Origin: an uncultured Clostridia bacterium
GTDB taxonomy: Bacteria > Bacillota > Clostridia > Christensenellales > Pumilibacteraceae
Length of the DNA: 52,337 nucleotides
Direction: 5' to 3'
Assembly (NCBI GenBank): GCA_947175335.1
Contig: CAMWMF010000012.1
Location: forward strand, 1-52,337
The notes beneath the pieces are model-generated. The model did no database searches, was not told where the DNA came from, and saw nothing but the letters and a program-made list of their open reading frames with translations. The translations under genes and the position numbers were made by a program. Shown in pieces: positions 14,865-22,651 of the stretch. Within the stretch, counting starts at the first letter, position 1; each line of letters begins with the position of its first letter.

Positions 14865-17800
14865 ATGAAAAAATTTCTCACATCGGCCATTGCGGCAGCA
14901 TTGGTTGCAACCACGGCAGGCGCGTTTGTAGCATGTGGAGACAAGGACGGCGGCAATAATAATAACGACGCTCAACTTGCGCAAACAGGCCTTGCAACAG
15001 TAATCCAACTTACCTCAAGAATAGCAGAGGAAACGCCTGCCAGCTATACCGTTATGGGCAAAACCAGTGCGGGCGGCAAAATGTACGACGTACAATGGTC
15101 GGTATCCAGTGAGTTCCCCAGCTATGAAACCTACGTTTCCGTCGGCGACAAGGACGAAAACGGACAAGTAACCATTAACATTACAAAAGCAACGGAAGTA
15201 GTTGAATATACGCTTAAAGCCACCGTTACCGTCGGTAGTGCTTCCCAATCGGAAGAATTTAAGCACAAGATTCCCGCGGCCGTAGCTAATCAGGATCAAA
15301 CCGAAGTTACTATTGACTTTACCAATGGCGAGACGTCGGGCGTTCGTAAGGAATTTGACGCCGATCATCAGCTTTGGGAACAGAACGGTATAAAGCTTAC
15401 CAACAGCAAAGGTAATTCTTCTACTAATGTAAACAACGCTTCCTCTAATTACCATGTTCGCATTTACAAGAGTTCGTCTGTTAAAATCGAATATCCCAAC
15501 ATGGCAAAGCTTGTTTTCCACAGCGAAGCGTCGTACACCGACAATAGTGGCAAAACTTCGGATTATCCCGCGTGGTTAAAGAGCAGTCTCGAAGCGGCAA
15601 ATCTCGGTACTGTTACTGCGGATACAGAAAACAATACGGTTACTCTCACTCTTGTGGGCACTATGGACGCAATAGAGTTCGCGGCGTCGGCAGGTCAGAT
15701 TAGATTAACGACGCTCGATATCGTTGCAAACAAAACCGCTGCAACCGACGAAGAAAAGGTTGCGAGTATAAAAGATTCATTCGATCTTACCAATAAAAAC
15801 TACTTTGCGGTAAACACGTACAATCTTCCCGCCGAAAAGCTTGGCGCAACCATAACTTGGGCGGTAACCTCCGACTATGCTACGATTGAAGACGGCAACA
15901 AGCTGAAAGTAACGAGCATGCCTACAAGCGAGACCGAAGTAACGCTCACCGCTACTTTTACGCTTAACGGCAAGACGGCCACCAAACCTATTACCATAAA
16001 GCTTGTTCCGCTCAATCTTGTAAACGACGGCACTGCGGCACATCCGTACACGGCGGCCGAGGCAATAATGGTTACCAGCCTTCTTGCACCCGGTACGACT
16101 GACACGAAGGAAGTATACGTAAAAGGCTATGTCGTCGATCCCGGTACGTATAGTACATTTAACAGCTACGATATATATATTGTAGATGAATACGACGAAA
16201 ACAAAACCAAGGACAGCGAAGGTGCGTTCTACATTTTCTCGGTCAAGGTTGCGGGTAATGAAAATTATTTGTCGGCGACGGCAGGGCTTGAAAAAGGCAA
16301 ACTTGTAACGTTTAAGGGCAAGCTCCAAAACTATCAAAAGGACGGAACTCTTACTCCCGAGCTTACCAACGTTACAATAGTCGACGTGGCCGCTGCCGAA
16401 GGTGCGTCCGATGAAGATATTATTAACGCTGCACAAAAGCTTGTTACCCTTGCTAAAACGACATTCTATGATAAGGACGAACAAGTAACCCTTGAAACAA
16501 CAAAGGGCGGCGCGACTGTTGAATGGTCGGTGAAAAACGGTCCTTCCGAATACGTTACGGTAGCTAACGGCAAGCTTACGGTTACCAAGCTTCCGACGGA
16601 CGCAGACGCAACTGTTACTATTGTCGCTACTATCAAGTCCGGCACGGCTACTCCTGCCACCAAGGAGTTCCCGATTACCGTAAAGAAGTATGTCGATATC
16701 AGCAATATAACCGAAGTAACGTTAGATTTCGCGGGTATTGAAAAGGGTAGCGAAATTAAAGACAACGCTGTTGCTTTAACAACGTTCAAGGGTTGTTTAG
16801 AGGGCGATAATGCAGCCACTCTTGCTGCCGTTGCTGCTTCTAAGGTGTATCAAGGCAACGGAGATGGTGGAGGTGACTACGCAAATAAAGGCGGCTTCAT
16901 TAAGATGGGAACAAGCAGTGCAAAAGGCCAACTTGTCCTCACATTCAAGAAGAACGTAACCAAGGTAACGATTAACTGTATCGGTTGGACAGCCACGGAT
17001 ACTGTTGCCGTAAACGGCGCTACGCCTCAAACTCTGAACAAGTATGACGGAGCTAAGAAAGATTGCGTATTTGAATTGGATGCAGCTTCTAAGGTAATTA
17101 CAATTGACACCGCCAATCGTGCGCTTATATTCTCCATTGCTGTTGAGTTTGATACGGTTAACGATGATGATCCCGACGACGCAAAAATCGCAGCGGCAAA
17201 GACGGCTGCCGATAAAGTGATCAAAGCTTCCTATGCGGCAACTAAAACCGCTATACAGCTTCCTTCTTCCGGCAGTGGTGGCGCTACGTTGAAGTGGGAG
17301 GTAGTAGACGGCAAGGGTGTTGTGACGATTGACAATGAAAACAAGATGACCGTTACCAATCCCACAACAGCTGCGGACGTAGAAGGCGTTACCATTAAAG
17401 TTACCATTACTTGCGGCACCGGCACTCCTTTGACCGAAACCTACACCACCAAGGTTCTTTACACTGCACCCTTCGACTACGGCACGGCGCAGTCTCCGAT
17501 CTCCGTAAGCGCAGCTCTTGCTATTGCTGAGGATGAGTGCAAAGGCGTTGCTAACGCAGCAACCAAGCAAGTAGTTTACATGACGGGTAAGCTTATCAAC
17601 GCGCCTACCGTTAAAACCAGTGATGGTGAGACCTACTATCAGAGCCTTACCCTTGCAGATCTTAATGATGCGAACAAGACTATCATTGTTTATACTGTAA
17701 ATCTGCGCGCAGATGTTGCGGCTCCCGTAGAGAACGACGTTCTTGTTGTTTGCGGTTACATTGTGAATTATGTTTATGTAAAGCCGGGTCAGACTCCGAC

Positions 17801-18650
17801 CACGAATAACGGTACAATCGAATTTACTTCCAATAACAATACCAACGTATATCTCGAAAGCAATACCCGTGGCACTTCCAACATCACAATTAGCAACAAT
17901 GATGACAACGCTACTGTAACAGGTATTCCCGAAACCGCAACCAACGGCACGGAAGTTACGTTTACTGTTGCGGCAAAAACAGGCAAGACAGTTACTGCCG
18001 TCAAAGTAAACGGCACGGCTATTAATCCTACCGAAGCTAATGGAAATACCTATACGTTAACCGTTGCCGGCAATACAACCGTAGTTGTGGAAAGCAAAAA
18101 CGATGGCGATGAAGACCCTGTAGAACTGAAAACCATTACATTCAATTCAACAAATAACAGTAAGGGTGTTAGTGCCTATGAGTCTACTTTTGATGCAACA
18201 CAAGACGGACTTGCCTGGGAAGTAAAGAATTTCAATAACAATAATAATGGATGGAACTATATCAAAGGTGGACATACATCAAAAGCACTCGTAAGTTCAA
18301 TTACGACTAAAACCGCCGTTCAATCAAAAGTAACCAAAGTTGTTGTAACTATAGATGCAGTAACGGCGAACAACATTAACAGTTTCAAGCTTTTGATTTC
18401 TAACAACGCTGATTTGAGTGATGCGACAGAAGTAACGGCCACTATTGCAAAGGGTGATATAACGTTTATTGTTCCCAATGATGCCCAAGGTACAAACAAG
18501 TACTACAGTATTGCGATAGATTGCAAAGTCGGCAAAGCATCCGTACAACTTAGTAAAGTGGTGCTTTGGGGATTTGAGGATACCACTCCTGCTCCCGCTG
18601 CAACTACTTCGGCATTTGAGCTTCCCGAAGCAATCGTAGACGAGCAATAA
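14865..18650 (+). CDS. 1261-residue modular surface lipoprotein (Ig-like and OB-like modules)
   Basis: A large surface protein with no recognisable catalytic domain. The signal peptide ends at a FVAC lipobox (C24). I see four atypical bacterial Ig-like modules, each with a W-x-V strand and a closing K-x-L-V-type strand, beginning near residues 45, 297, 520 and 775. Two OB-like modules (starting near HPYTAAEAI at about 388 and SPISVSAALAI at about 877) resemble the OB module of the nuclease lipoprotein upstream. Three beta-rich, jelly-roll-like segments lie near 146-285, 625-760 and 1090-1245. An adhesion or ligand-capture role is likely. Nucleic-acid binding is an inference from the OB modules and the neighbouring nuclease. 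The C-terminus has no LPXTG and no membrane anchor. Confidence 0.78.
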   Translation: MKKFLTSAIAAALVATTAGAFVACGDKDGGNNNNDAQLAQTGLATVIQLTSRIAEETPASYTVMGKTSAGGKMYDVQWSVSSEFPSYETYVSVGDKDENGQVTINITKATEVVEYTLKATVTVGSASQSEEFKHKIPAAVANQDQTEVTIDFTNGETSGVRKEFDADHQLWEQNGIKLTNSKGNSSTNVNNASSNYHVRIYKSSSVKIEYPNMAKLVFHSEASYTDNSGKTSDYPAWLKSSLEAANLGTVTADTENNTVTLTLVGTMDAIEFAASAGQIRLTTLDIVANKTAATDEEKVASIKDSFDLTNKNYFAVNTYNLPAEKLGATITWAVTSDYATIEDGNKLKVTSMPTSETEVTLTATFTLNGKTATKPITIKLVPLNLVNDGTAAHPYTAAEAIMVTSLLAPGTTDTKEVYVKGYVVDPGTYSTFNSYDIYIVDEYDENKTKDSEGAFYIFSVKVAGNENYLSATAGLEKGKLVTFKGKLQNYQKDGTLTPELTNVTIVDVAAAEGASDEDIINAAQKLVTLAKTTFYDKDEQVTLETTKGGATVEWSVKNGPSEYVTVANGKLTVTKLPTDADATVTIVATIKSGTATPATKEFPITVKKYVDISNITEVTLDFAGIEKGSEIKDNAVALTTFKGCLEGDNAATLAAVAASKVYQGNGDGGGDYANKGGFIKMGTSSAKGQLVLTFKKNVTKVTINCIGWTATDTVAVNGATPQTLNKYDGAKKDCVFELDAASKVITIDTANRALIFSIAVEFDTVNDDDPDDAKIAAAKTAADKVIKASYAATKTAIQLPSSGSGGATLKWEVVDGKGVVTIDNENKMTVTNPTTAADVEGVTIKVTITCGTGTPLTETYTTKVLYTAPFDYGTAQSPISVSAALAIAEDECKGVANAATKQVVYMTGKLINAPTVKTSDGETYYQSLTLADLNDANKTIIVYTVNLRADVAAPVENDVLVVCGYIVNYVYVKPGQTPTTNNGTIEFTSNNNTNVYLESNTRGTSNITISNNDDNATVTGIPETATNGTEVTFTVAAKTGKTVTAVKVNGTAINPTEANGNTYTLTVAGNTTVVVESKNDGDEDPVELKTITFNSTNNSKGVSAYESTFDATQDGLAWEVKNFNNNNNGWNYIKGGHTSKALVSSITTKTAVQSKVTKVVVTIDAVTANNINSFKLLISNNADLSDATEVTATIAKGDITFIVPNDAQGTNKYYSIAIDCKVGKASVQLSKVVLWGFEDTTPAPAATTSAFELPEAIVDEQ

Positions 18651-18691
18651 TCCTATCCAACCTAAAACAACAAAGTAACAAAACAAAAAAG

Positions 18692-18719
18692 CAGCTTTCC
18701 AATCGGAAGGCTGTTTTTT
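18692..18719 (+). terminator. Rho-independent terminator after the Ig/OB lipoprotein gene
   Basis: A 9-bp stem (18692-18700 with 18705-18713, one G-T pair), AATC loop and a six-T run. Confidence 0.9.
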
Positions 18720-18857
18720 GTTGCTGTCATTTTACTTTGCCTGTGGTGGGTGAATAAAAAAGGACGAGATTGCTCGCGTTGCTCGGAATAAGCCCAAGGG
18801 CTTGCTTCGTAGGACAAAAAGAATAGTTTGCTTAATATGAAACAAAGTAATTTTTTT

Positions 18858-18885
18858 TTGTCATTCTGAACGCAGTGAAGAATCT
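18858..18885. repeat. Dispersed intergenic repeat, copy 2
   Basis: Near-copy of 14721-14749 (TTGTCA, TCTGA, CGCAG, GAAGA in the same order). It directly abuts the 26-bp repeat at 18889-18914. Confidence 0.7.
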
Positions 18886-18888
18886 AAT

Positions 18889-18914
18889 CCTTAATGCGGC
18901 TATGCCGCCACAAT
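18889..18914. repeat. 26-bp direct repeat, left copy, flanking the TA module
   Basis: Identical over 26 bp to 19805-19830. It contains a GCGGC/GCCGC mini-hairpin with a TAT loop. The two copies bracket the antitoxin/toxin pair. Confidence 0.8.
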
Positions 18915-18927
18915 AGTGTAAACAAAA

Positions 18928-18957
18928 ATGCGCCTAATATATTGACAATAGGCGCAT
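18928..18957. promoter_or_regulatory. Palindromic operator overlapping the antitoxin promoter
   Basis: Perfect 9-bp arms ATGCGCCTA (18928-18936) and TAGGCGCAT (18949-18957) enclose the TTGACA -35 hexamer at 18942-18947. This is the layout expected of a toxin-antitoxin operator autoregulated by its antitoxin. Confidence 0.75.
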
Positions 18958-18969
18958 ATGTGATATAAT
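18942..18969 (+). promoter_or_regulatory. Promoter of the toxin-antitoxin pair
   Basis: Consensus TTGACA (18942-18947), 16-bp spacer, TATAAT (18964-18969), 30 bp before the antitoxin ATG. Confidence 0.85.
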
Positions 18970-18998
18970 AACCATATCATATAATTGTGAGGTGTATT

Positions 18999-19292
18999 AT
19001 GAAAGCGAATATGAACATTAAAGTAGATACCGACGTAAGAGATGCGGCTAAAAATATATTCGGGCAAATGGGTTTGGATATGACGACGGCCGTAAATATG
19101 TTTTTGCTTGCGGCAATAAGGGAAAAGGGTATACCGTTTGCCGTCACCACAGTCCCCAAAGCGAGCGATGAGCAAATTATCGAAATGTTGGCAAGCAAGC
19201 TCCGCAATGCGGAAGCGCAAGAGCAAGCAGGGCAAATGCGTAGCTTTGACGATTTTGTTGCGGAGATGAAAGCGGCGTATGCAAACAACTAA
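18999..19292 (+). CDS. RelB/DinJ family antitoxin
   Basis: A 97-residue antitoxin of a type II toxin-antitoxin pair, expected to neutralise the toxin and repress its own promoter. The N-terminus MKANMNIKVDTDVRDAAKNI and the following MGLDMTTAVNMFLLAAIREK form the ribbon-helix-helix domain typical of RelB/DinJ. The C-terminal half is charged and helical, as for toxin-wrapping tails. The ATG at 18999 is chosen because TGAGGTG lies just upstream; an in-frame TTG at 18987 overlaps that site. The gene overlaps the toxin reading frame by 14 bp, the usual coupled arrangement. The partner is interrupted, so this may now act as a solitary antitoxin. Confidence 0.9.
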   Translation: MKANMNIKVDTDVRDAAKNIFGQMGLDMTTAVNMFLLAAIREKGIPFAVTTVPKASDEQIIEMLASKLRNAEAQEQAGQMRSFDDFVAEMKAAYANN

Positions 19293-19614
19293 ATACAAAA
19301 GAATTATTCTTCCGCAAGCAGAAGCGGACATTCGCGAAGCATTAAACTACATATCTAACGAGCTTTGCAATCCAGCCGCAGCGAGCAAATTACTCGCGGA
19401 TATGGTTGAAGCTATGGAAAGCGTTTCTATGTTTCCAAATTAACGCCCAAAGCTTAATGACAAAAGACTAACCGAAGGCAATGGATATAGACGCGTTGAC
19501 GTAAATAATTTTGTATTGATTTACAAAGTTGTAGAGGAAGTTAAGGAAGTGCGTGTTATGGCGGCGTTATATGCTCAGTCCGACGTAGTCTCAAGATTGT
19601 TAAAACATATGTAA
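19279..19614 (+). pseudogene. RelE/ParE-family toxin interrupted by an in-frame stop
   Basis: The frame opens at ATG 19279 inside the antitoxin gene and reads MQTTKYKRIILPQAEADIRE through SVSMFPN, then meets TAA at 19441-19443 after 54 codons. In the same frame it continues without interruption for 56 more codons (RPKLNDKRL, GYRRVDVNNFVLIYKV, VRVMAALYAQSD) to TAA at 19612-19614. The two halves match the N- and C-terminal parts of a RelE/ParE fold, and the total of about 111 codons fits the family. The second half has no start codon with a ribosome-binding site at its beginning. A nonsense mutation that inactivates the toxin is the simplest reading. Confidence 0.85.
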
Positions 19615-19639
19615 TAATATGCCGATTTTAGATAAATTA

Positions 19640-19672
19640 AACAGCCATTCGATTTATGGAAGGCTGTTTTTT
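19640..19672 (+). terminator. Terminator of the toxin-antitoxin pair
   Basis: AACAGCC (19640-19646) pairs with GGCTGTT (19662-19668), extended by TTC/GAA across a bulged A, and ends in a six-T run. Confidence 0.85.
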
Positions 19673-19687
19673 GTTGCAATTTTTTTG

Positions 19688-19800
19688 CCCTCATCAGTCG
19701 CTATGCGACAGGTCCCGAGGGAAGCTCTTCACTTGGATAAGCTGTATCGCTTGCTACCTTCCCCGTGGGGGAAGGTGGGCGCGAAGCGCTCGGATGAGGG
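19688..19800. repeat. 113-bp inverted-repeat element containing hairpin copy 2
   Basis: Terminal inverted repeats CCCTCATC (19688-19695) and GATGAGGG (19793-19800) enclose the same 21-bp ACCTTCCCC/GGGGAAGGT hairpin (19756-19776) found at 14761-14781. It has no credible coding capacity and looks like a short non-autonomous repeat. Confidence 0.7.
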
Positions 19801-19804
19801 GCGA

Positions 19805-19830
19805 CCTTAATGCGGCTATGCCGCCACAAT
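19805..19830. repeat. 26-bp direct repeat, right copy
   Basis: Identical to 18889-18914. It lies just downstream of the surE stop, where its small hairpin could also fold in the minus-strand transcript. Confidence 0.8.
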
Positions 19831-19832
19831 TC

Positions 19833-20552
19833 TTAATTCTTACTTAACTTTTCGTGCGCTGCATAATCGGTGGAATCGACGCGAAGCGGGGATATGGTGA
19901 TATGTCCGGTAAACGTTGCGTCGGTGTCGAGTTCTAAATTGCGCGTGCCTTTGTAAAGACTGATAAGGCGGGGCATTACCATATCGTTGGGCAAAAAGTC
20001 GAACGTGTCGCTGTATACCTTTCCGCCAACCTTTGTTATAAGTATTTCGTCGCCATCGGCGGGTACGTTTACGTTCAGTATATTTGTGTATTCCAACAGC
20101 TTGCGCTTTTCTATTTCGGCGAATATTCTGTCGAGGTTTTTTACCGCGTTGTCAAACGAAGCGTAGTCCGATGACAGCGCTATCGATTTTGCGCCGCAGT
20201 TGGACGCCTCGAAGCAAGCGCCCACGGTACCCGAATAATGAATATCAGCGCCGAGGTTAAAGCCTTTGTTTATGCCGGACAATACAAGGTCGAATTTTTT
20301 GCCCATTCCAAGCATCGCCACGCGCACGCAGTCGGCAGGGGTGGAGTCCACGCTGTACGCTTCTATGCCGTCAAATGCGTCGTCTACCTTTTTTACCTCG
20401 TAGCTGTTATGTATTTCAATCGAGTGGCTTGTTCCGCTTTGTTGTACCTTGGGCGCAAACACGCAAACCTCGCCCTTGGTCTTTGCCCAAGAAACAAGGT
20501 GCTTTATTCCTTCTGCGTAAATACCGTCGTCGTTTACAACAAGTATTTTCAT
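19833..20552 (-). CDS. surE: 5'/3'-nucleotidase SurE
   Basis: Metal-dependent phosphatase acting on nucleoside 5'- and 3'-monophosphates; some members also act on short polyphosphate. The 239-residue length is typical. The start MKILVVNDDG carries the metal-binding ND-D pair. SGTSHS, DSTPADCV and SGINKGFNLG...YSGTVGACFEA are the other conserved blocks. The start overlaps the end of the preceding DHH gene by 4 bp, so the three minus-strand genes are translationally coupled. Its neighbours are predicted to turn short oligonucleotides into mononucleotides, which SurE could dephosphorylate. That links it to the nucleic-acid catabolism seen at 1-14533. Confidence 0.95.
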   Translation of the reverse strand: MKILVVNDDGIYAEGIKHLVSWAKTKGEVCVFAPKVQQSGTSHSIEIHNSYEVKKVDDAFDGIEAYSVDSTPADCVRVAMLGMGKKFDLVLSGINKGFNLGADIHYSGTVGACFEASNCGAKSIALSSDYASFDNAVKNLDRIFAEIEKRKLLEYTNILNVNVPADGDEILITKVGGKVYSDTFDFLPNDMVMPRLISLYKGTRNLELDTDATFTGHITISPLRVDSTDYAAHEKLSKN

Positions 20553-21541
20553 AGTTTATCTCCGTTTGTCGCTTTATACTCGCCGAGCAATTTGTCCGCT
20601 TCAGCTATAAGCGATTGCATTTCTTCCGCCGTATAGCACGTTGCACCCGCCGACATATTGTGTCCGCCGCCGTGGTATTTGAGTGCAAGGTCGTTTATAC
20701 CCAAGTACCGCGACCGCACACGTACGCGGATATTGTTCTTAGCCACGTTGTCTATAAACGCTATCCAAATAAGACTGCCGCGAATATATTTAAGCTCGCC
20801 GACGGCTTCGCTCGCTTGTTCCAGCGTTAAATTCAGCCGTTCTTGCGTGGCTTTGTCCACGTATATGTACGCTACGCCGTTGGGCGTTATTTTCAGGTTT
20901 TCGTATACGTAAGATTTAAGCCTAAACGCTTCCAGGTCGTCGGTGTACAGGTTGGCAAACAGCGTTTGCGTGTCTATACCTATATCGAGCAGTGCGCCCG
21001 CAAGCCGCATTGTTTCGCCCGTAACGTCGTCGTGGCGGAACCGTCCGCTGTCGGTGACCATGCCGCAGTATATGTACGTTGCCGCTTCCTTGGTTATTTT
21101 AAGCTTATCTTTAAACGTCACGTAAAAGTCGGCTATCATCTCGCTTGCTGACGAGCGGTAGTCTTCTATCCAGCACAAGTCGCCGTACGGCTTGTCGTCT
21201 ATGTGGTGGTCTATCTTTATCAGCTCTTTTGCCTTTTGGTAGTTGCGGTTGGATATGCGATCCGCCGTGCCCGTGTCGATTATTATTTGCAATGCGCCGT
21301 CGTACACTTCGTCAATTTTGTCGTCGGGTATATCGTCGCCGCCGCCCAAAAAGGCGAGGTGAGCGGAATTATCGTCGTTAATCAAAAATATCTTTTTGTT
21401 CGGATAGGTGGCGCGAAGTATGCTGACAAGGCCTTTAGTGGAACCTATGGCGTCGCCGTCGGGGCGGATATGCCGCGATACTATAATCTTGTCGTAGCTC
21501 TCTATCTTTTGCAGGATTTTTCTTTTGAGTTGCTCGTTCAT
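20549..21541 (-). CDS. DHH-family oligoribonuclease/pAp phosphatase, NrnA-like (second in operon)
   Basis: Predicted to degrade short RNA oligomers (nanoRNA) and/or dephosphorylate 3'-phosphoadenosine 5'-phosphate. The 330-residue protein has the DHH-domain motifs RPDGDAIGS (about 24-32), IIIDTGTADR and IDHHIDD, followed by a DHHA1 domain with the GGGHNMSAG substrate-binding motif near the C-terminus. It is clearly paralogous to the gene at 21546-22478, with matching motif order but extensive divergence. Only 4 bp separate them. Two tandem NrnA-type genes suggest split substrate ranges, for example RNA dimers versus longer oligomers or c-di-nucleotide products, though this is inference. Confidence 0.9.
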   Translation of the reverse strand: MNEQLKRKILQKIESYDKIIVSRHIRPDGDAIGSTKGLVSILRATYPNKKIFLINDDNSAHLAFLGGGDDIPDDKIDEVYDGALQIIIDTGTADRISNRNYQKAKELIKIDHHIDDKPYGDLCWIEDYRSSASEMIADFYVTFKDKLKITKEAATYIYCGMVTDSGRFRHDDVTGETMRLAGALLDIGIDTQTLFANLYTDDLEAFRLKSYVYENLKITPNGVAYIYVDKATQERLNLTLEQASEAVGELKYIRGSLIWIAFIDNVAKNNIRVRVRSRYLGINDLALKYHGGGHNMSAGATCYTAEEMQSLIAEADKLLGEYKATNGDKL

Positions 21542-21545
21542 ATTA

Positions 21546-22478
21546 TTACTCCGTTACAGCCAGCGCGTCCAAATCGTCAAGCAGCTTCATTGCGGTTGCC
21601 TTGTCGGGGACTATGCAGCCGCTCGCTTTTTTGTGTCCGCCGCCGCCGTACTTTACGGCAATGGGGTTTATGTTGGGATTGTTGGAGCGCAGCTCGCAGT
21701 GCACGCCGTCGTCGCTTTCGGTAAAGTTTACCCACATATGCACGCCCTTTATGTCGCGCATAAGTCCTACAAGCCCTGTGGACACGATGGGGACGTCGCC
21801 GGTTTGGGGCAGTTCCTCGCGCGCCGTGTATATGTATGCGACGTTGTGCGGGGTGAATTTGATTTTGTGCATATTGTTCGCTTTATTCAATATCTCCGAA
21901 AAATCCTCGGCGTTCAAGTTGTAGTTGAGCGCGTTTAGGTCTATCGGCTGCGACATCAAAAACGCAGCCAGCTCAAAGGTTCGCGACGATACCGAATCGA
22001 AAGCAAACCGTCCGCTGTCGGTGACCATGCCCATATACAGCATTGTTGCCGATTGCAGCGACAGCTTCCAGCCGCATTCCTTTGCCATCAACGTGACCAT
22101 GCCGCATGCGCTTTCGAACGTGCTGTCAATCACTTCCACGTCTGCTACCTTGTCGCATAAAATGTGGTGGTCTATGCGCACCGTCGCTGCGGCTGTCTTG
22201 TACCGCTGGTCGCAAACCATATGCGCTCCGCCGCAATCCAAAACTATTGCGAGCGCGTTGTTAAAATATTCGTCGGGGATTTCGTCCATAACCGTGTCGA
22301 TAAAGGGCAGGCGGGTAGCGGGATCGCCCACCATATACACGTCCTTGCCTTTAAAGTTATCTTTAATAAGCGTCGCAAGCCCGATTTGGCTGCCTATCGC
22401 GTCGCCGTCGGGGTAAGAATGGCGGTGTATTATTATCCGCGGATACTTTTTAATCAACTGTAATACTTGTTCGAACAT
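21546..22478 (-). CDS. DHH-family oligoribonuclease/pAp phosphatase, NrnA-like (first in operon)
   Basis: First gene of the minus-strand operon, 310 residues. The motifs are YPDGDAIGS (about 22-30), IVLDCGGAH, IDHHILCD and the C-terminal YGGGGHKKASG, which together define the DHH/DHHA1 family with its two-metal active site. A GGAGAC Shine-Dalgarno precedes the ATG and a consensus promoter lies 45 bp further upstream. Functionally it should overlap the following paralogue (nanoRNA turnover, pAp hydrolysis). A cyclic-dinucleotide phosphodiesterase role is less likely because no sensor or membrane domain is attached. Confidence 0.9.
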   Translation of the reverse strand: MFEQVLQLIKKYPRIIIHRHSYPDGDAIGSQIGLATLIKDNFKGKDVYMVGDPATRLPFIDTVMDEIPDEYFNNALAIVLDCGGAHMVCDQRYKTAAATVRIDHHILCDKVADVEVIDSTFESACGMVTLMAKECGWKLSLQSATMLYMGMVTDSGRFAFDSVSSRTFELAAFLMSQPIDLNALNYNLNAEDFSEILNKANNMHKIKFTPHNVAYIYTAREELPQTGDVPIVSTGLVGLMRDIKGVHMWVNFTESDDGVHCELRSNNPNINPIAVKYGGGGHKKASGCIVPDKATAMKLLDDLDALAVTE

Positions 22479-22522
22479 AATGTCTCCTCGCTTACTTACG
22501 GCTAACGCCGATGTAACAGAGC

Positions 22523-22551
22523 ATTATATCATAACACCGTATATTTGTCAA
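22523..22551 (-). promoter_or_regulatory. Promoter of the DHH-DHH-surE operon
   Basis: On the minus strand, consensus TTGACA (22551-22546), a 17-bp spacer and a perfect TATAAT (22528-22523). It diverges from the promoter of the TIR gene 25 bp away. Confidence 0.88.
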
Positions 22552-22575
22552 TACCGAATTTGTTTTTGTCGGATA

Positions 22576-22604
22576 TTGCAAAAGTAGATTATATGTGTTA
22601 TAAT
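22576..22604 (+). promoter_or_regulatory. Promoter of the TIR-NTPase-TPR-kinase gene
   Basis: TTGCAA (22576-22581), 17-bp spacer, perfect TATAAT (22599-22604), leaving a ~40-nt leader before the GTG start. I see no obvious operator. Confidence 0.82.
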
Positions 22605-22651
22605 ATAAACCGTTTTATGATATATTGCTTAACATTGCGGAGGAAGTTTAG

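Larger units (their letters stand above)
18651..18998. other. 348-bp spacer with terminator, repeats and TA promoter
   Basis: This spacer contains the terminator of the upstream gene (18692-18719), dispersed repeat copy 2 (18858-18885), the first 26-bp direct repeat (18889-18914) and the operator/promoter of the antitoxin gene (18928-18969). No further gene is supported. Confidence 0.7.

Noticed and set aside
19441-19443. Stop-codon recoding (TAA read as an amino acid) in the toxin gene
   Set aside because: Many genes in the window end at TAA with tight downstream starts, so TAA is a normal stop here; a nonsense mutation is simpler.
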